Part shown: positions 27,495-35,569 of the stretch, in pieces | Layout: every line of letters begins with the position of its first letter | Position numbering within the stretch: the first letter of the stretch is position 1 | Assembly: GCF_902770715.1 (NCBI RefSeq) | Contig: NZ_CACXTS010000009.1 | Span: forward strand, 1-64,000 | Direction of reading: 5' to 3' | From: an uncultured Methanobrevibacter sp. | Lineage (GTDB): Archaea > Methanobacteriota > Methanobacteria > Methanobacteriales > Methanobacteriaceae | DNA: 64,000 nucleotides | Position numbers and translations under genes: made by a program | Notes under the pieces: model-generated | Told to the model about the DNA's origin: nothing | The model's input: only the letters and a program-made list of their open reading frames with translations | The model's database searches: none

Positions 27495-28030
27495 CGATTT
27501 TCATTATGGATATTTACAGTTTTTCCATGAGCTGTTGGGATAACCTCCAGCACAGGATTTTCAAATTCAAGCTCAAACTCCTTACCATCCATCAACAAAT
27601 GCTGAAATACTGCTAATGAGGATACTTCAGAATGAGGCTGTGTTGTAACGGACACATTCCAGTCAGCAGCCTTATAAACTTTTCCAGGAACCTTGGCTCC
27701 GCCAACGACTATTAAAATATCAGAACCATCTTCCCTAATTTCAGGAGCAATCTCATGAGCCTGGGAACCATACATTGTTAAATGCACTACTTTTCCACCA
27801 TCAGCTTTCCATTTATTAATAACACCCATATAACTTTCAGTATGTTCTATTTCAAAATTTCCTCCAAATCTGGAGGCAGTATCTCTTACATTTTCCATTA
27901 ATTTGTTATCCCTTTCACCGGCAAGGTATATTTTGCTTGCTCCAAATGCACGGGCGGTTAGACATACATGAGTTGTAATACGAGTATCCCTTTTTAATCT
28001 GTGATCTAATCTTAAAACATTAACGTTCAT
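27491..28030 (-). CDS. trm56: tRNA (cytidine-56 2'-O)-methyltransferase
   Basis: An archaeal SPOUT-class enzyme that methylates C56 in the T-loop of tRNA. It is 179 residues, with the N-terminus VLRLDHRLKRDTRITTHVCL and the knot-region motifs IYLAGERD, HLTMYG and DILIVVGGAKVPG. It lies tail to tail with DUF763. Confidence 0.93.
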   Translation of the reverse strand: MNVNVLRLDHRLKRDTRITTHVCLTARAFGASKIYLAGERDNKLMENVRDTASRFGGNFEIEHTESYMGVINKWKADGGKVVHLTMYGSQAHEIAPEIREDGSDILIVVGGAKVPGKVYKAADWNVSVTTQPHSEVSSLAVFQHLLMDGKEFELEFENPVLEVIPTAHGKTVNIHNENR

Positions 28031-28083
28031 AATATCAACGAATTAATTAAATTGTAAAAATAATAATCTAATATTTCAAATTA

Positions 28084-28093
28084 AAAATATATA
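28084..28093 (+). promoter_or_regulatory. TATA-like box of the candidate ncRNA
   Basis: AAATATATAA on the plus strand lies about 25 bases before the start of the long inverted repeat at 28111. No coding sequence follows on this strand, so it would drive a non-coding RNA. Confidence 0.35.
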
Positions 28094-28110
28094 ATAATTT
28101 GCTTGAAAAT

Positions 28111-28221
28111 GATGAAGTTATCATCCATATGCGAAAGCGAAAACAACAATAAATTATAGATGAGAAAAAACAATGGAGGTGAACCATACAGTGTAATAAT
28201 ATGAATAGATGATAACTCATC
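28111..28221 (+). ncRNA. Candidate structured non-coding RNA
   Basis: The gap between trm56 and cobS holds no open frame of note. GATGAAGTTATCATC (28111-28125) pairs with GATGATAACTCATC (28208-28221) with one bulge, and CATAT (28126-28130) with ATATG (28199-28203). Inside this closing stem are two small hairpins: GC-GAAA-GC (28131-28138, a GNRA loop on the plus strand) and ATGG-AGGTGAA-CCAT. A TATA-like box lies at the right distance upstream. I recognise no known family; SRP RNA, RNase P RNA, C/D box and H/ACA RNAs do not fit. Confidence 0.4.
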
Positions 28222-28300
28222 AAAAAGTATTATGAAACTTTTGATTAATAAACTAATCGTTTATTCAACTACAATATTGATTTAAAGGTGTAAAATTAAT

Positions 28301-29089
28301 TTAAATATAATATAAAGCAATTGACATGAATAACAATACAAATAAACGGCCAACTTCATTACTCATTCCAAGCACGTCACCATTAGCTAAAACGAAATTG
28401 CGCCTTGCCATTAATGCAATGATAAAACCGCTGACCATGGCACCTACCACACCAACAACACCAACTAAACCGCCCAACAACCATGCAATACAACCGACAA
28501 TGACAGTTGACGCAAAATAATTTGGAATATTGGTTTCTCGGATAAAGTAACTTCCAATTCCCGGAATCAGAGGTTCAGACAACAATGCAGTAGTGATTAA
28601 AGATGTTTTAGCCGCCATTTCACAGATAATGATACCATATATAAAATTGTAATCCAAAATATTGTATAATCCTGCAACAGTAAGGATTGCAACTAAAAAT
28701 ACGCTCGCTACCCCTCCAGCACCTACTGACGGGTCTTTCATGACTTTGATTTTACGTTCAGGATCTCCATGAACCATGACCCCATCAGCCATATCCATTA
28801 CGCCGTCCAAATGATTATAACCGGTAATCAGCATCAAGAATGCATAAACGATAGCTGCTGTGAAAAATGAATTCAAGTGCAGGAATTCTAAAGATATATA
28901 TCCGCATATGGCCGCCAATATGCCTATGAATAAATGTATGAATGGCCAGCACCAAGTTAACTTGGTCATATACTCGATTGAAGTATAAACCTTAATCGGC
29001 AATATTGTTGAAAAAGTTAAAAGTCCCAAAATAGACCTTATTGGTGAGAATTCCTCATCTTCAAAATAGCTATCATCTTCCATAATCAT
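28301..29089 (-). CDS. cobS: Adenosylcobinamide-GDP ribazoletransferase
   Basis: The integral membrane enzyme that joins adenosyl-GDP-cobinamide with alpha-ribazole phosphate in the last steps of cobamide synthesis. The 262-residue protein is hydrophobic with several membrane segments and the signature [19 protein letters not shown], whose Asp and His residues bind Mg. Start at 29089 (ATG overlapping the upstream stop by four bases) or two codons later, where GAGGA has better spacing. It is coupled to the CbiS-like gene. Confidence 0.94.
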   Translation of the reverse strand: MIMEDDSYFEDEEFSPIRSILGLLTFSTILPIKVYTSIEYMTKLTWCWPFIHLFIGILAAICGYISLEFLHLNSFFTAAIVYAFLMLITGYNHLDGVMDMADGVMVHGDPERKIKVMKDPSVGAGGVASVFLVAILTVAGLYNILDYNFIYGIIICEMAAKTSLITTALLSEPLIPGIGSYFIRETNIPNYFASTVIVGCIAWLLGGLVGVVGVVGAMVSGFIIALMARRNFVLANGDVLGMSNEVGRLFVLLFMSIALYYI

Positions 29090-30162
29090 TCCTCAAATAT
29101 TTTTGATATGCACCCTGCAATTAAACCGGCGAAAATATCATCAAGCACTGGCGGCAATCCATAGATAATTCCTGGTTTTGCCTCGGCATATCTTTTATAA
29201 TTAAATATCGCTTTTGTTCCTGCAATCTGATTGGAAATAGCCAATCCAAGCACCTCATCAGTGTAAAGATAAACAGATTCGTCATTTACATTGAGTTCCC
29301 TTATTCTATTTCCAGTTAAATCCTGTTCCATTCTCATTGCAGCAACCAATAATGTTATAACATTAATATCCGTTAATGATTTGAGAATTTGCTCTTTCAT
29401 TTTATCTTTTAACTCATCAGTGACATCAACATCATCAACAAGCTCCATTCCCGCATCCACCAAGTCGCCAATCAAAATTCCTTCAGAAACAAAGTAATCA
29501 AGGATTCCAAATGTTAAATTCAATTTTTCAATTGCATCCTCCAGGCTTATTTCAACTGCATCTTCAATTCTGATTTTCAAATCATCCCAATCGATTTTGT
29601 CATATTCCGCATTATTTATATCTAAAGAAGTCGCATCATTTTCAGGAATATTGGACAAGACTGCCAAAAAATCATCAGTATTTAGAATGTTTTGAATATG
29701 AAGAGGCAATGCCCTATATGCAAGGGTTTTAGCCTTGATATTTGTTACTATCTTAAATATCTTAAGCAAATCTTTTGGTGAGATTACTTTATCAATGTAG
29801 ATTACATGACTTAAATTAATCCTTGCGTTGGCAAATCCCTTTGAAGAATTGGCAACCTGCAACTGGCTAGTGAAATCTTCAATTTCAACATCATTTGACA
29901 TGAATGTGAAAACTGTCAAATCATCATAGGTATTTTCAAAATAATCAACGTTATCTACTGCTTGTGCAATATATGAACCTTGTAACTGGTTAAATCTTTC
30001 AGCACGTTTTGCAGTAGCTTCAAATTCATTTTTAGAATTGATGACATTGACATTTTCAACAATATCAATCCCATCGCTTACAGTAAAATCGCTGAATGCC
30101 AAAAAATGATTTGGATTATTAATGCAAATCCCATAATCTTTTTTGATGATATTGAATTTCAT
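29086..30162 (-). CDS. CbiS-like protein: CbiZ-like N-terminus plus CobZ/PgpA-like phosphatase domain
   Basis: A 358-residue protein. The C-terminal part (about 195-358) resembles the PgpA/CobZ fold, with [19 protein letters not shown] and [14 protein letters not shown]; the paired acidic residues would bind metal. CobZ is the archaeal alpha-ribazole-phosphate phosphatase. The N-terminal 190 residues may be an adenosylcobinamide amidohydrolase (CbiZ) domain, which would make it a bifunctional CbiS as described in Methanopyrus, but I see no strong motif. Overlap with cobS supports a cobamide role. A lipid phosphatase is the alternative. Confidence 0.65.
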   Translation of the reverse strand: MKFNIIKKDYGICINNPNHFLAFSDFTVSDGIDIVENVNVINSKNEFEATAKRAERFNQLQGSYIAQAVDNVDYFENTYDDLTVFTFMSNDVEIEDFTSQLQVANSSKGFANARINLSHVIYIDKVISPKDLLKIFKIVTNIKAKTLAYRALPLHIQNILNTDDFLAVLSNIPENDATSLDINNAEYDKIDWDDLKIRIEDAVEISLEDAIEKLNLTFGILDYFVSEGILIGDLVDAGMELVDDVDVTDELKDKMKEQILKSLTDINVITLLVAAMRMEQDLTGNRIRELNVNDESVYLYTDEVLGLAISNQIAGTKAIFNYKRYAEAKPGIIYGLPPVLDDIFAGLIAGCISKIFEE

Positions 30163-30237
30163 GTTATAACCTATTGATAATATATATTAATTATTTAATT
30201 TAAATTTATATTATATCATCAAAAAGGACTTATCATT

Positions 30238-31407
30238 ATGACAATTATTATAGACCCACAAGGAAGTGGAATAGCCGGGAATATGTTAATAGGAGCATTT
30301 GTTGATTTAGGGGCGAATGCCAATGAATTGAAGGAAATCATGGAAAAATCAGCGAATGATTTTGGAAAAATAGAAGTGAAATTTGAAAAAGTTGTCAAGC
30401 ATGGAATTGATTCCACCTACTGTAATGTTGAAATGCTTGAAAATAAAGATTCCATTAATTATCCTGACTTTATTGAAAAAATAAATAATCTTGATTTGGA
30501 TGAAAAGGTTAAGAAAACTTCCATTAAAGTATTTGAAAGAATAGCTAAAGCAGAAAGCAAAGTTCATGGGAAAACCCTTGAAACTGTGCATTTCCATGAA
30601 GTCGGAGCTAGTGACGCAGTAGCGGATGTGATAGGTTCTATTTATGCATATTATAATCTAAATTTAGATGAACAAAAAGTAATTGGGCTTCCAATTGCCG
30701 TTGGAGGGGGAAGAGTAAAAACAGCTCATGGAATAATACCTGTTCCGGCACCGGCAGTTGTGGAAATCCTGAAAGGTGCCGAAATGATTGGCGGACCTGT
30801 TGACAGCGAACTTGCAACTCCAACCGGCACTGCAATCTACATGGAAATCTGCGATGAAATAAGAAAATTCATTCCAATGACTAAAGCTGAAAAAGTCGGA
30901 TACGGTGCTGGAAAGAAAGATTTTGATTATCCTAACGTTTTAAGAATTATAGAAAGTTCAGACATTACAGAAAGTGACGAAATAGATGTCATTGAAACAA
31001 ATATCGACCATTTAACAGGTGAAGAAATAGGATATCTATTTGATAAGCTTTTGGATATCGGTGCAAGAGACGTTTCCATTACACCAATAATCATGAAAAA
31101 AAATAGGCAGGGAAGTCTGTTGAAAGTAATTTCCAAAAAAGAAAACAGGGAAAACATCATTGAAACAATCTTTAAAGAAACAGGAAGTTTAGGAATTAGA
31201 ATTGCTCCAAATATCCATAGAGGAGTAGCTAAACGAGAATTTGTTAAAAAAACAGTAACCATCAATGATAAGGAATACGAAGTAACTTTCAAAATAGGCT
31301 ATGTCAATGGCGAAATCATATCAAAAAGACCGGAATATGAAGATTTAAAAAGAATAGCTGAAGATAGCCGATTGCCGCTTAAAGAAATTAAAGAGTTGAT
31401 TAAATGA
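30238..31407 (+). CDS. larC: LarC-type nickel-insertion protein
   Basis: A 389-residue member of the family (once DUF111) that inserts nickel into the pincer cofactor of lactate racemase-like enzymes by a CTP-dependent reaction. Hallmarks are the N-terminal DPQGSGIAGNMLIGAFVDLG, VHFHEVGASDAVADVIG in the middle and TPTGTAIYMEI. No larA, larB or larE is in the window. Its stop overlaps the queC start by four bases, so they are cotranscribed, though no biochemical link is known. Confidence 0.9.
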   Translation: MTIIIDPQGSGIAGNMLIGAFVDLGANANELKEIMEKSANDFGKIEVKFEKVVKHGIDSTYCNVEMLENKDSINYPDFIEKINNLDLDEKVKKTSIKVFERIAKAESKVHGKTLETVHFHEVGASDAVADVIGSIYAYYNLNLDEQKVIGLPIAVGGGRVKTAHGIIPVPAPAVVEILKGAEMIGGPVDSELATPTGTAIYMEICDEIRKFIPMTKAEKVGYGAGKKDFDYPNVLRIIESSDITESDEIDVIETNIDHLTGEEIGYLFDKLLDIGARDVSITPIIMKKNRQGSLLKVISKKENRENIIETIFKETGSLGIRIAPNIHRGVAKREFVKKTVTINDKEYEVTFKIGYVNGEIISKRPEYEDLKRIAEDSRLPLKEIKELIK

Positions 31408-32081
31408 AAAAAGCAATTTCCGTTTTGTCCGGAGGTCTTGACTGTACTGTTGCAACATCTGTTTTCAGCAAAGATCATGAAATTCATGCCATTACATTCA
31501 ATTATGGGCAAAAGGCATTCAAAAGAGAATTACAGGCCTCAAAAGAAATTTGCAATAAAATGAATTGGAACCATGAAGTGATTGACCTTCCATGGTTGGC
31601 TGAAATTAGTAATTCCAGCTTAAATACTGATGAAGACATTCCTGAACTAAAAGAAGAAGACCTGGATGACTTGAATAAAAGCCAGGAAAGTGCAATCAAT
31701 GTTTGGGTTCCCGCCAGAAATACAGTGTTCACTTCAATAGCTCTGTCCTATGCTGAAAGCATTGGCGCCGATGCAATAATTGTCGGATGGAATGGTGAGG
31801 AAGGTGCAACATTTCCAGACAATTCCAAAGAATATATGGAAAAATTCAATGAATTAATTGACGTTGGATCACCCGAAAAAATTAAAATTGAAGCACCATT
31901 GATTGATTTGAATAAAGAGGAGATAGTAACATTAGGTCTTGAATTTGGTGCTCCAATGGAATTAAGCTATTCTTGTTATAAAGGAGAAGAAAAACAATGT
32001 GGTGTTTGTGAAAGCTGCATGAGGCGGAAACGAGCATTTAAAAACTTAGGAATAAAAGATAAAAGTGAATATGAAATTTAA
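31404..32081 (+). CDS. queC: 7-cyano-7-deazaguanine (preQ0) synthase
   Basis: Converts carboxy-deazaguanine to preQ0, the precursor of archaeosine in archaeal tRNA. The 225-residue protein has the PP-loop VLSGGLDCTVA for ATP, PARNTVFTSIAL, and the zinc site SCYKGEEKQCGVCESC with four cysteines. It is coupled with larC upstream. Its stop overlaps by four bases that of the convergent VWA gene. Confidence 0.96.
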   Translation: MKKAISVLSGGLDCTVATSVFSKDHEIHAITFNYGQKAFKRELQASKEICNKMNWNHEVIDLPWLAEISNSSLNTDEDIPELKEEDLDDLNKSQESAINVWVPARNTVFTSIALSYAESIGADAIIVGWNGEEGATFPDNSKEYMEKFNELIDVGSPEKIKIEAPLIDLNKEEIVTLGLEFGAPMELSYSCYKGEEKQCGVCESCMRRKRAFKNLGIKDKSEYEI

Positions 32082-32689
32082 TCATATTCTTCCAAATCCT
32101 TTTTCCAATTAACCTCATCCAAATCACAATCGGCCCTCATACAATTAGAAACATTATCAATAGAACGATATAATCTTTCAACACCACGGGCAGATTTTTC
32201 ATAATTAGCTACACGTGACCTTCTAATTCCAATGCTTGCCGCTTCTCCATATGAATCAATGTCTGCACCAATGAATATGAATTCCCAATTGTGACTGCTA
32301 ATCATACTTTTAATCTGAGATTTTGAAAATTCAACAGAAGCATTTTCCATACCATCAGTCATTATGACAAACAAAACCTTATTGTCAATCTCCTTATCAA
32401 GGGTGACAATGGTTTTTCCGATTGCATCCAAAAGAGCAGTCATTCCTCTAACATAGTATTCATCAGAAGTGAGTTTTTTAACCTCATCAATTGGTTGCCT
32501 TTTGTATAATAATTCATATTTGTCATCGAATAATATTGTGGTCACGTTAGTGTTGGACTCTTTTTTTCTTTCCTTTTCAATAAAAGAATTGAATCCCCCA
32601 ATTGTGTCCTGTTCTGATTCATGCATGGACCCACTTCTGTCTATCAAAAAGACCAAATCTAAATCCTGGCTTTGAGCTACATCTTTCAT
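32078..32689 (-). CDS. von Willebrand factor type A domain protein
   Basis: A 203-residue, single-domain cytoplasmic VWA protein. The metal-ion-dependent adhesion site is complete: DRSGSMH near residue 17, the Thr in GMTALLDA and the Asp in VIMTDGMEN. It resembles stand-alone VWA proteins of the TerY type, which act as scaffolds for ligand binding or stress responses. No tellurium-resistance genes are nearby. GTGAAA lies upstream of the ATG. Confidence 0.85.
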   Translation of the reverse strand: MKDVAQSQDLDLVFLIDRSGSMHESEQDTIGGFNSFIEKERKKESNTNVTTILFDDKYELLYKRQPIDEVKKLTSDEYYVRGMTALLDAIGKTIVTLDKEIDNKVLFVIMTDGMENASVEFSKSQIKSMISSHNWEFIFIGADIDSYGEAASIGIRRSRVANYEKSARGVERLYRSIDNVSNCMRADCDLDEVNWKKDLEEYD

Positions 32690-32820
32690 TTTTTCACATC
32701 CTGCAAAATTTTTATAATTAATGTATAAATAAATTATTAGTAATTTATAACTAACTTATACACAATATATTATCTAATATGTAATATATAAACCTTTCGA
32801 AAATAACAACTGGTAAAAAA

Positions 32821-32860
32821 TGAAAAAATAAAAAATGTAAAAACAAGGCATATCTTGCCT
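32821..32860 (-). terminator. Hairpin with T-rich tail after the M48 peptidase gene
   Basis: AGGCA (32846-32850) and TGCCT (32856-32860) pair. On the minus strand a long T-rich tract (32821-32845) follows. A second perfect inverted repeat, AGATGCAAA-T-TTTGCATCT, lies at 32884-32902. Both lie in the 294-base gap between the M48 gene and the VWA gene, which holds no coding sequence I can support. Confidence 0.4.
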
Positions 32861-32983
32861 AAATATGGAAAATAAGATTAATTAGATGCAAATTTTGCAT
32901 CTTTTAAAATAAAATCAAAATTAAGCTTACACAAACTAACTAACTTAATTTGCAAGCTTTTCATCACTGATTGACAACAATGG

Positions 32984-33916
32984 CTAAAGCTTAACTCCGC
33001 AATTAGTGCAAAACTTAGAATCCTCTTCCAATGGAGCGCCACAACTAGGGCATTTAGGAACATTTTCAGCATTTTGAGGCGGTTGTTCGGCCTCAGTTTT
33101 TGGAGCGGAATTGTTGCCTATAACCGGTTTTGAATAAAAGTCTGTTTCATTTTCGATTTCAGCAATTAACTGTTGCATACCAGCAATTCTTTTTGAATCA
33201 GCAGGGTGTGTTGAAAAGAAATCATGTTCATTAGAGTTTTGCTTTGACATGGATTCCCAAAATGCCGGAATTTGTCTGATATCATATCCTGCCCAATGAA
33301 TAATCATCATTCCTAACCTGTCAGCTTCAAGCTCCTGGTCCCTTCCCCATGGATTCAATAATAAAAATTGGGAACCTGCACTGGCAACATTTGTAGCTGC
33401 TCTTGTCAGATTACCTAGTGCTCCCAAACCGAAAAGATCCATTGCAAGGCTACCCACCCATGCAGCGGAAGCAATTGCATTTTGGGCACTTTGAGCACTG
33501 GCTCTAGTTCTTGAGTGGTCAAGCAGTGCATGAGCCATTTCATGACCTAAAATAAAAGCAACTTTTTCTTCAGTGTCTGCAACTGAGAAAATGCCTGAAA
33601 ACATTACGATTTTCCCACCAGGCATACAGAAAGCATTTACAACATCATTGGCAACCAAATGGACATCCCAATCATAATAATTTTCAACATAATCAAGCCT
33701 GCCAATCTTGGACAAGTAATCCTGGACAGTATTGATTAAATTTAAAGCAACCTTAATAACAGCTTGTCCGGTTGGAGTATTGTCTAAAAGCTGTGACTGA
33801 TTAATCATAGCATAATACTCATTATAAGACTGTTGAAGGAATTTATCATCATTTACAATGTCAAAATGCTTTTTTCCGGTAAATGGATTTACGCCACTTC
33901 TATCATCTTTTGCCAT
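32984..33916 (-). CDS. M48-family zinc metallopeptidase with C-terminal zinc ribbon
   Basis: A 310-residue peptidase. The zinc site HEMAHALLDH is near residue 122, and a Glu in the EADRLGM motif should be the third ligand. There is no N-terminal membrane segment, unlike HtpX, so it is likely cytoplasmic. The C-terminus carries a zinc ribbon CPSCGAPLEEDSKFCTNCG that may bind partners. I start at the ATG at 33914-33916 (MAKDDRSG); the seven extra residues of the longer reading are not supported. No Shine-Dalgarno, so probably leaderless. Confidence 0.88.
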   Translation of the reverse strand: MAKDDRSGVNPFTGKKHFDIVNDDKFLQQSYNEYYAMINQSQLLDNTPTGQAVIKVALNLINTVQDYLSKIGRLDYVENYYDWDVHLVANDVVNAFCMPGGKIVMFSGIFSVADTEEKVAFILGHEMAHALLDHSRTRASAQSAQNAIASAAWVGSLAMDLFGLGALGNLTRAATNVASAGSQFLLLNPWGRDQELEADRLGMMIIHWAGYDIRQIPAFWESMSKQNSNEHDFFSTHPADSKRIAGMQQLIAEIENETDFYSKPVIGNNSAPKTEAEQPPQNAENVPKCPSCGAPLEEDSKFCTNCGVKL

Positions 33917-34045
33917 GATTAATATTATGAACAACATTTATATTAAAATTGCGGATACTGTCAATTTTAATATGCTTGCCCCATTAATTAATAGTCTTAG
34001 ATATGGCAATCCCACTATTAATTGAACCAATATAAGCAATGTTCT

Positions 34046-35044
34046 TTAATATTTAAAACAAGTGCTTGTCTTTTTAGAATAGCAATTATTGCAACTTTGA
34101 CATATTGCAACACCCTCACCATTTGCTTTCCAATCTGCTAAAAAGTCGGCTTGAGCAACAAACGGTTTTGACATAGAAATAAATTCCACATTTGAATTAT
34201 TCAATACATCATTGATTTTAGCCATTTCGCGCAGAGATCCACCAAGAACAACGGGAACGTCAACAGCATCAATCAAATCATCAACATAGATTAAAAATGG
34301 ATGTTTTACACCTTTATCATAAATTTGAGAGATTGTACGTGCGGTCAATTGTATGCTATCTGCACCGGCTTTTTCCAATTCCCGAGCAATAGCTATGCTT
34401 TCATCTGCTGTGATACCGCCTTTTCTAACATCCCACGGATTAATCCTGCAGCTTACATGCATATCCATGGTCTTTTTGATAACCTTAATTATCTCTGATG
34501 AAATTCTAACTCGGTTTTCAGTATTTCCGCCATATTTGTCCTCTCTTTGATTGAAATAAGGATTCATGAATCTTGCCAGGTAAAAATTGTTTCCCATATT
34601 TATTTGAATACCATCAAAACCTGCAAAAGAGAACTTTTTGGCAGCCATAATGACTTCTGCCTGCAATTTCCTTATCCCATCCTGTGAGATATCATTGGCT
34701 TCAACCTTCTGGTTTTCACCATCATCATAGTAAAAAAACGCCAATTGGCCCAAAATTGGAACATCATATTTGTGAACAATATCAGTGACCATCTGATAAT
34801 CTTTTATAAATCCCCTATAGTTTAAATTGGCTGAATAAGGGAAAAATCTATCCTTATGGTCAAGTGCGAAAATTTCTGATACAATCAAACCAGTCCCACT
34901 GCTTGCAATGCCTTCATACCTATCATAAATTGCAGGTGTTAAAAAGCCACCCTCTTCAGTTTCTGTCTCCCAAGTTCCGGTTCTAACAATTCTGCTCTTT
35001 AATTTTAAATCGCCTAATTTACATTCATCAAATATATCTTTCAT
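34046..35044 (-). CDS. Old-yellow-enzyme-type NADH:flavin oxidoreductase
   Basis: An FMN-dependent TIM-barrel oxidoreductase of 332 residues. The N-terminal KLKSRIVRTGTWE, the FDGIQINMGNNFYLARFMNPYFNQREDKYGG-type region (GNTENRVR follows) and the C-terminal phosphate-binding part VPVVLGGSLRE are family features. It ends with CQSCNNC plus a further Cys, as in the Fe-S cluster motif of 2,4-dienoyl-CoA reductase-like members, but the protein stops there, so the FAD and NADH domains of those are absent. Substrate unknown. Start at the ATG 35042-35044; a GTG three codons earlier is possible. Confidence 0.85.
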   Translation of the reverse strand: MKDIFDECKLGDLKLKSRIVRTGTWETETEEGGFLTPAIYDRYEGIASSGTGLIVSEIFALDHKDRFFPYSANLNYRGFIKDYQMVTDIVHKYDVPILGQLAFFYYDDGENQKVEANDISQDGIRKLQAEVIMAAKKFSFAGFDGIQINMGNNFYLARFMNPYFNQREDKYGGNTENRVRISSEIIKVIKKTMDMHVSCRINPWDVRKGGITADESIAIARELEKAGADSIQLTARTISQIYDKGVKHPFLIYVDDLIDAVDVPVVLGGSLREMAKINDVLNNSNVEFISMSKPFVAQADFLADWKANGEGVAICQSCNNCYSKKTSTCFKY

Positions 35045-35257
35045 AACAATCACAGCAAATAACTACTTCATTTTATATTATTATAATCGGAGGAATATTT
35101 AAATTTAAAGTAAGTTTGAAGTTACCGAATATTAATTCAATAATAACTAAAAAAATGAACAAACAATGAAAAAATAAAAAAAATTAATTAAAAATAGAAC
35201 ATTTAAATAAAAAAATAAATAAACTATAAAGCAACTAAGTTAAATGGAGGGAAAAAT

Positions 35258-35476
35258 ATGGTAAACGCTATTCTTGCAGCAATATTGTCCTTTATAATTC
35301 CTGGTTTAGGTCAAGCTATAGCTGGTGATATTAAAAAAGGTATAATATTCTTTATAATTGCATTAGTTTTAGGAACAATTGTTACATATGTCCTTAAGGG
35401 AGCCACCTGGGGTTACATTATAGACCTCATTTATTCCATTTATGTGGCATATGACGCATATCAAATGGCTCAATAA
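35258..35476 (+). CDS. Small membrane protein, TM2-like
   Basis: A 72-residue protein with two or three membrane segments. It has PGLGQAIAGDIKKG between the first two helices, a G-x-G-Q then G-x-x-x-x-G pattern seen in TM2-domain-like and DUF5683-like small proteins of archaea and bacteria, whose function is unknown. A strong GGAGGG stands a few bases before the ATG. It stands alone in an AT-rich region, with an AAGAAA/TTTCTT stem-like tail and T-run after the stop. Confidence 0.75.
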   Translation: MVNAILAAILSFIIPGLGQAIAGDIKKGIIFFIIALVLGTIVTYVLKGATWGYIIDLIYSIYVAYDAYQMAQ

Positions 35477-35569
35477 GAAAGATATTAACTTATTTTTCTT
35501 ATTTTATTTTTTTAAAAAAAGTAAAAACACAAAAAGAAATAATTAAAAAAAGAGTAAAAAAAAGGTAAT

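Noticed and set aside
28031..28300. Cobalamin riboswitch or C/D box RNA near cobS
   Set aside because: The gap lies downstream of cobS, not before it, and lacks a B12 box. A C box (ATGATGA, 28109-28115) is present, but no D box CTGA follows at a suitable distance.
32884..32902. Perfect inverted repeat AGATGCAAA-T-TTTGCATCT as an operator
   Set aside because: It lies at the 3' end of the M48 gene and far from any start codon. A role in transcript ends is more likely, and evidence for either is thin.
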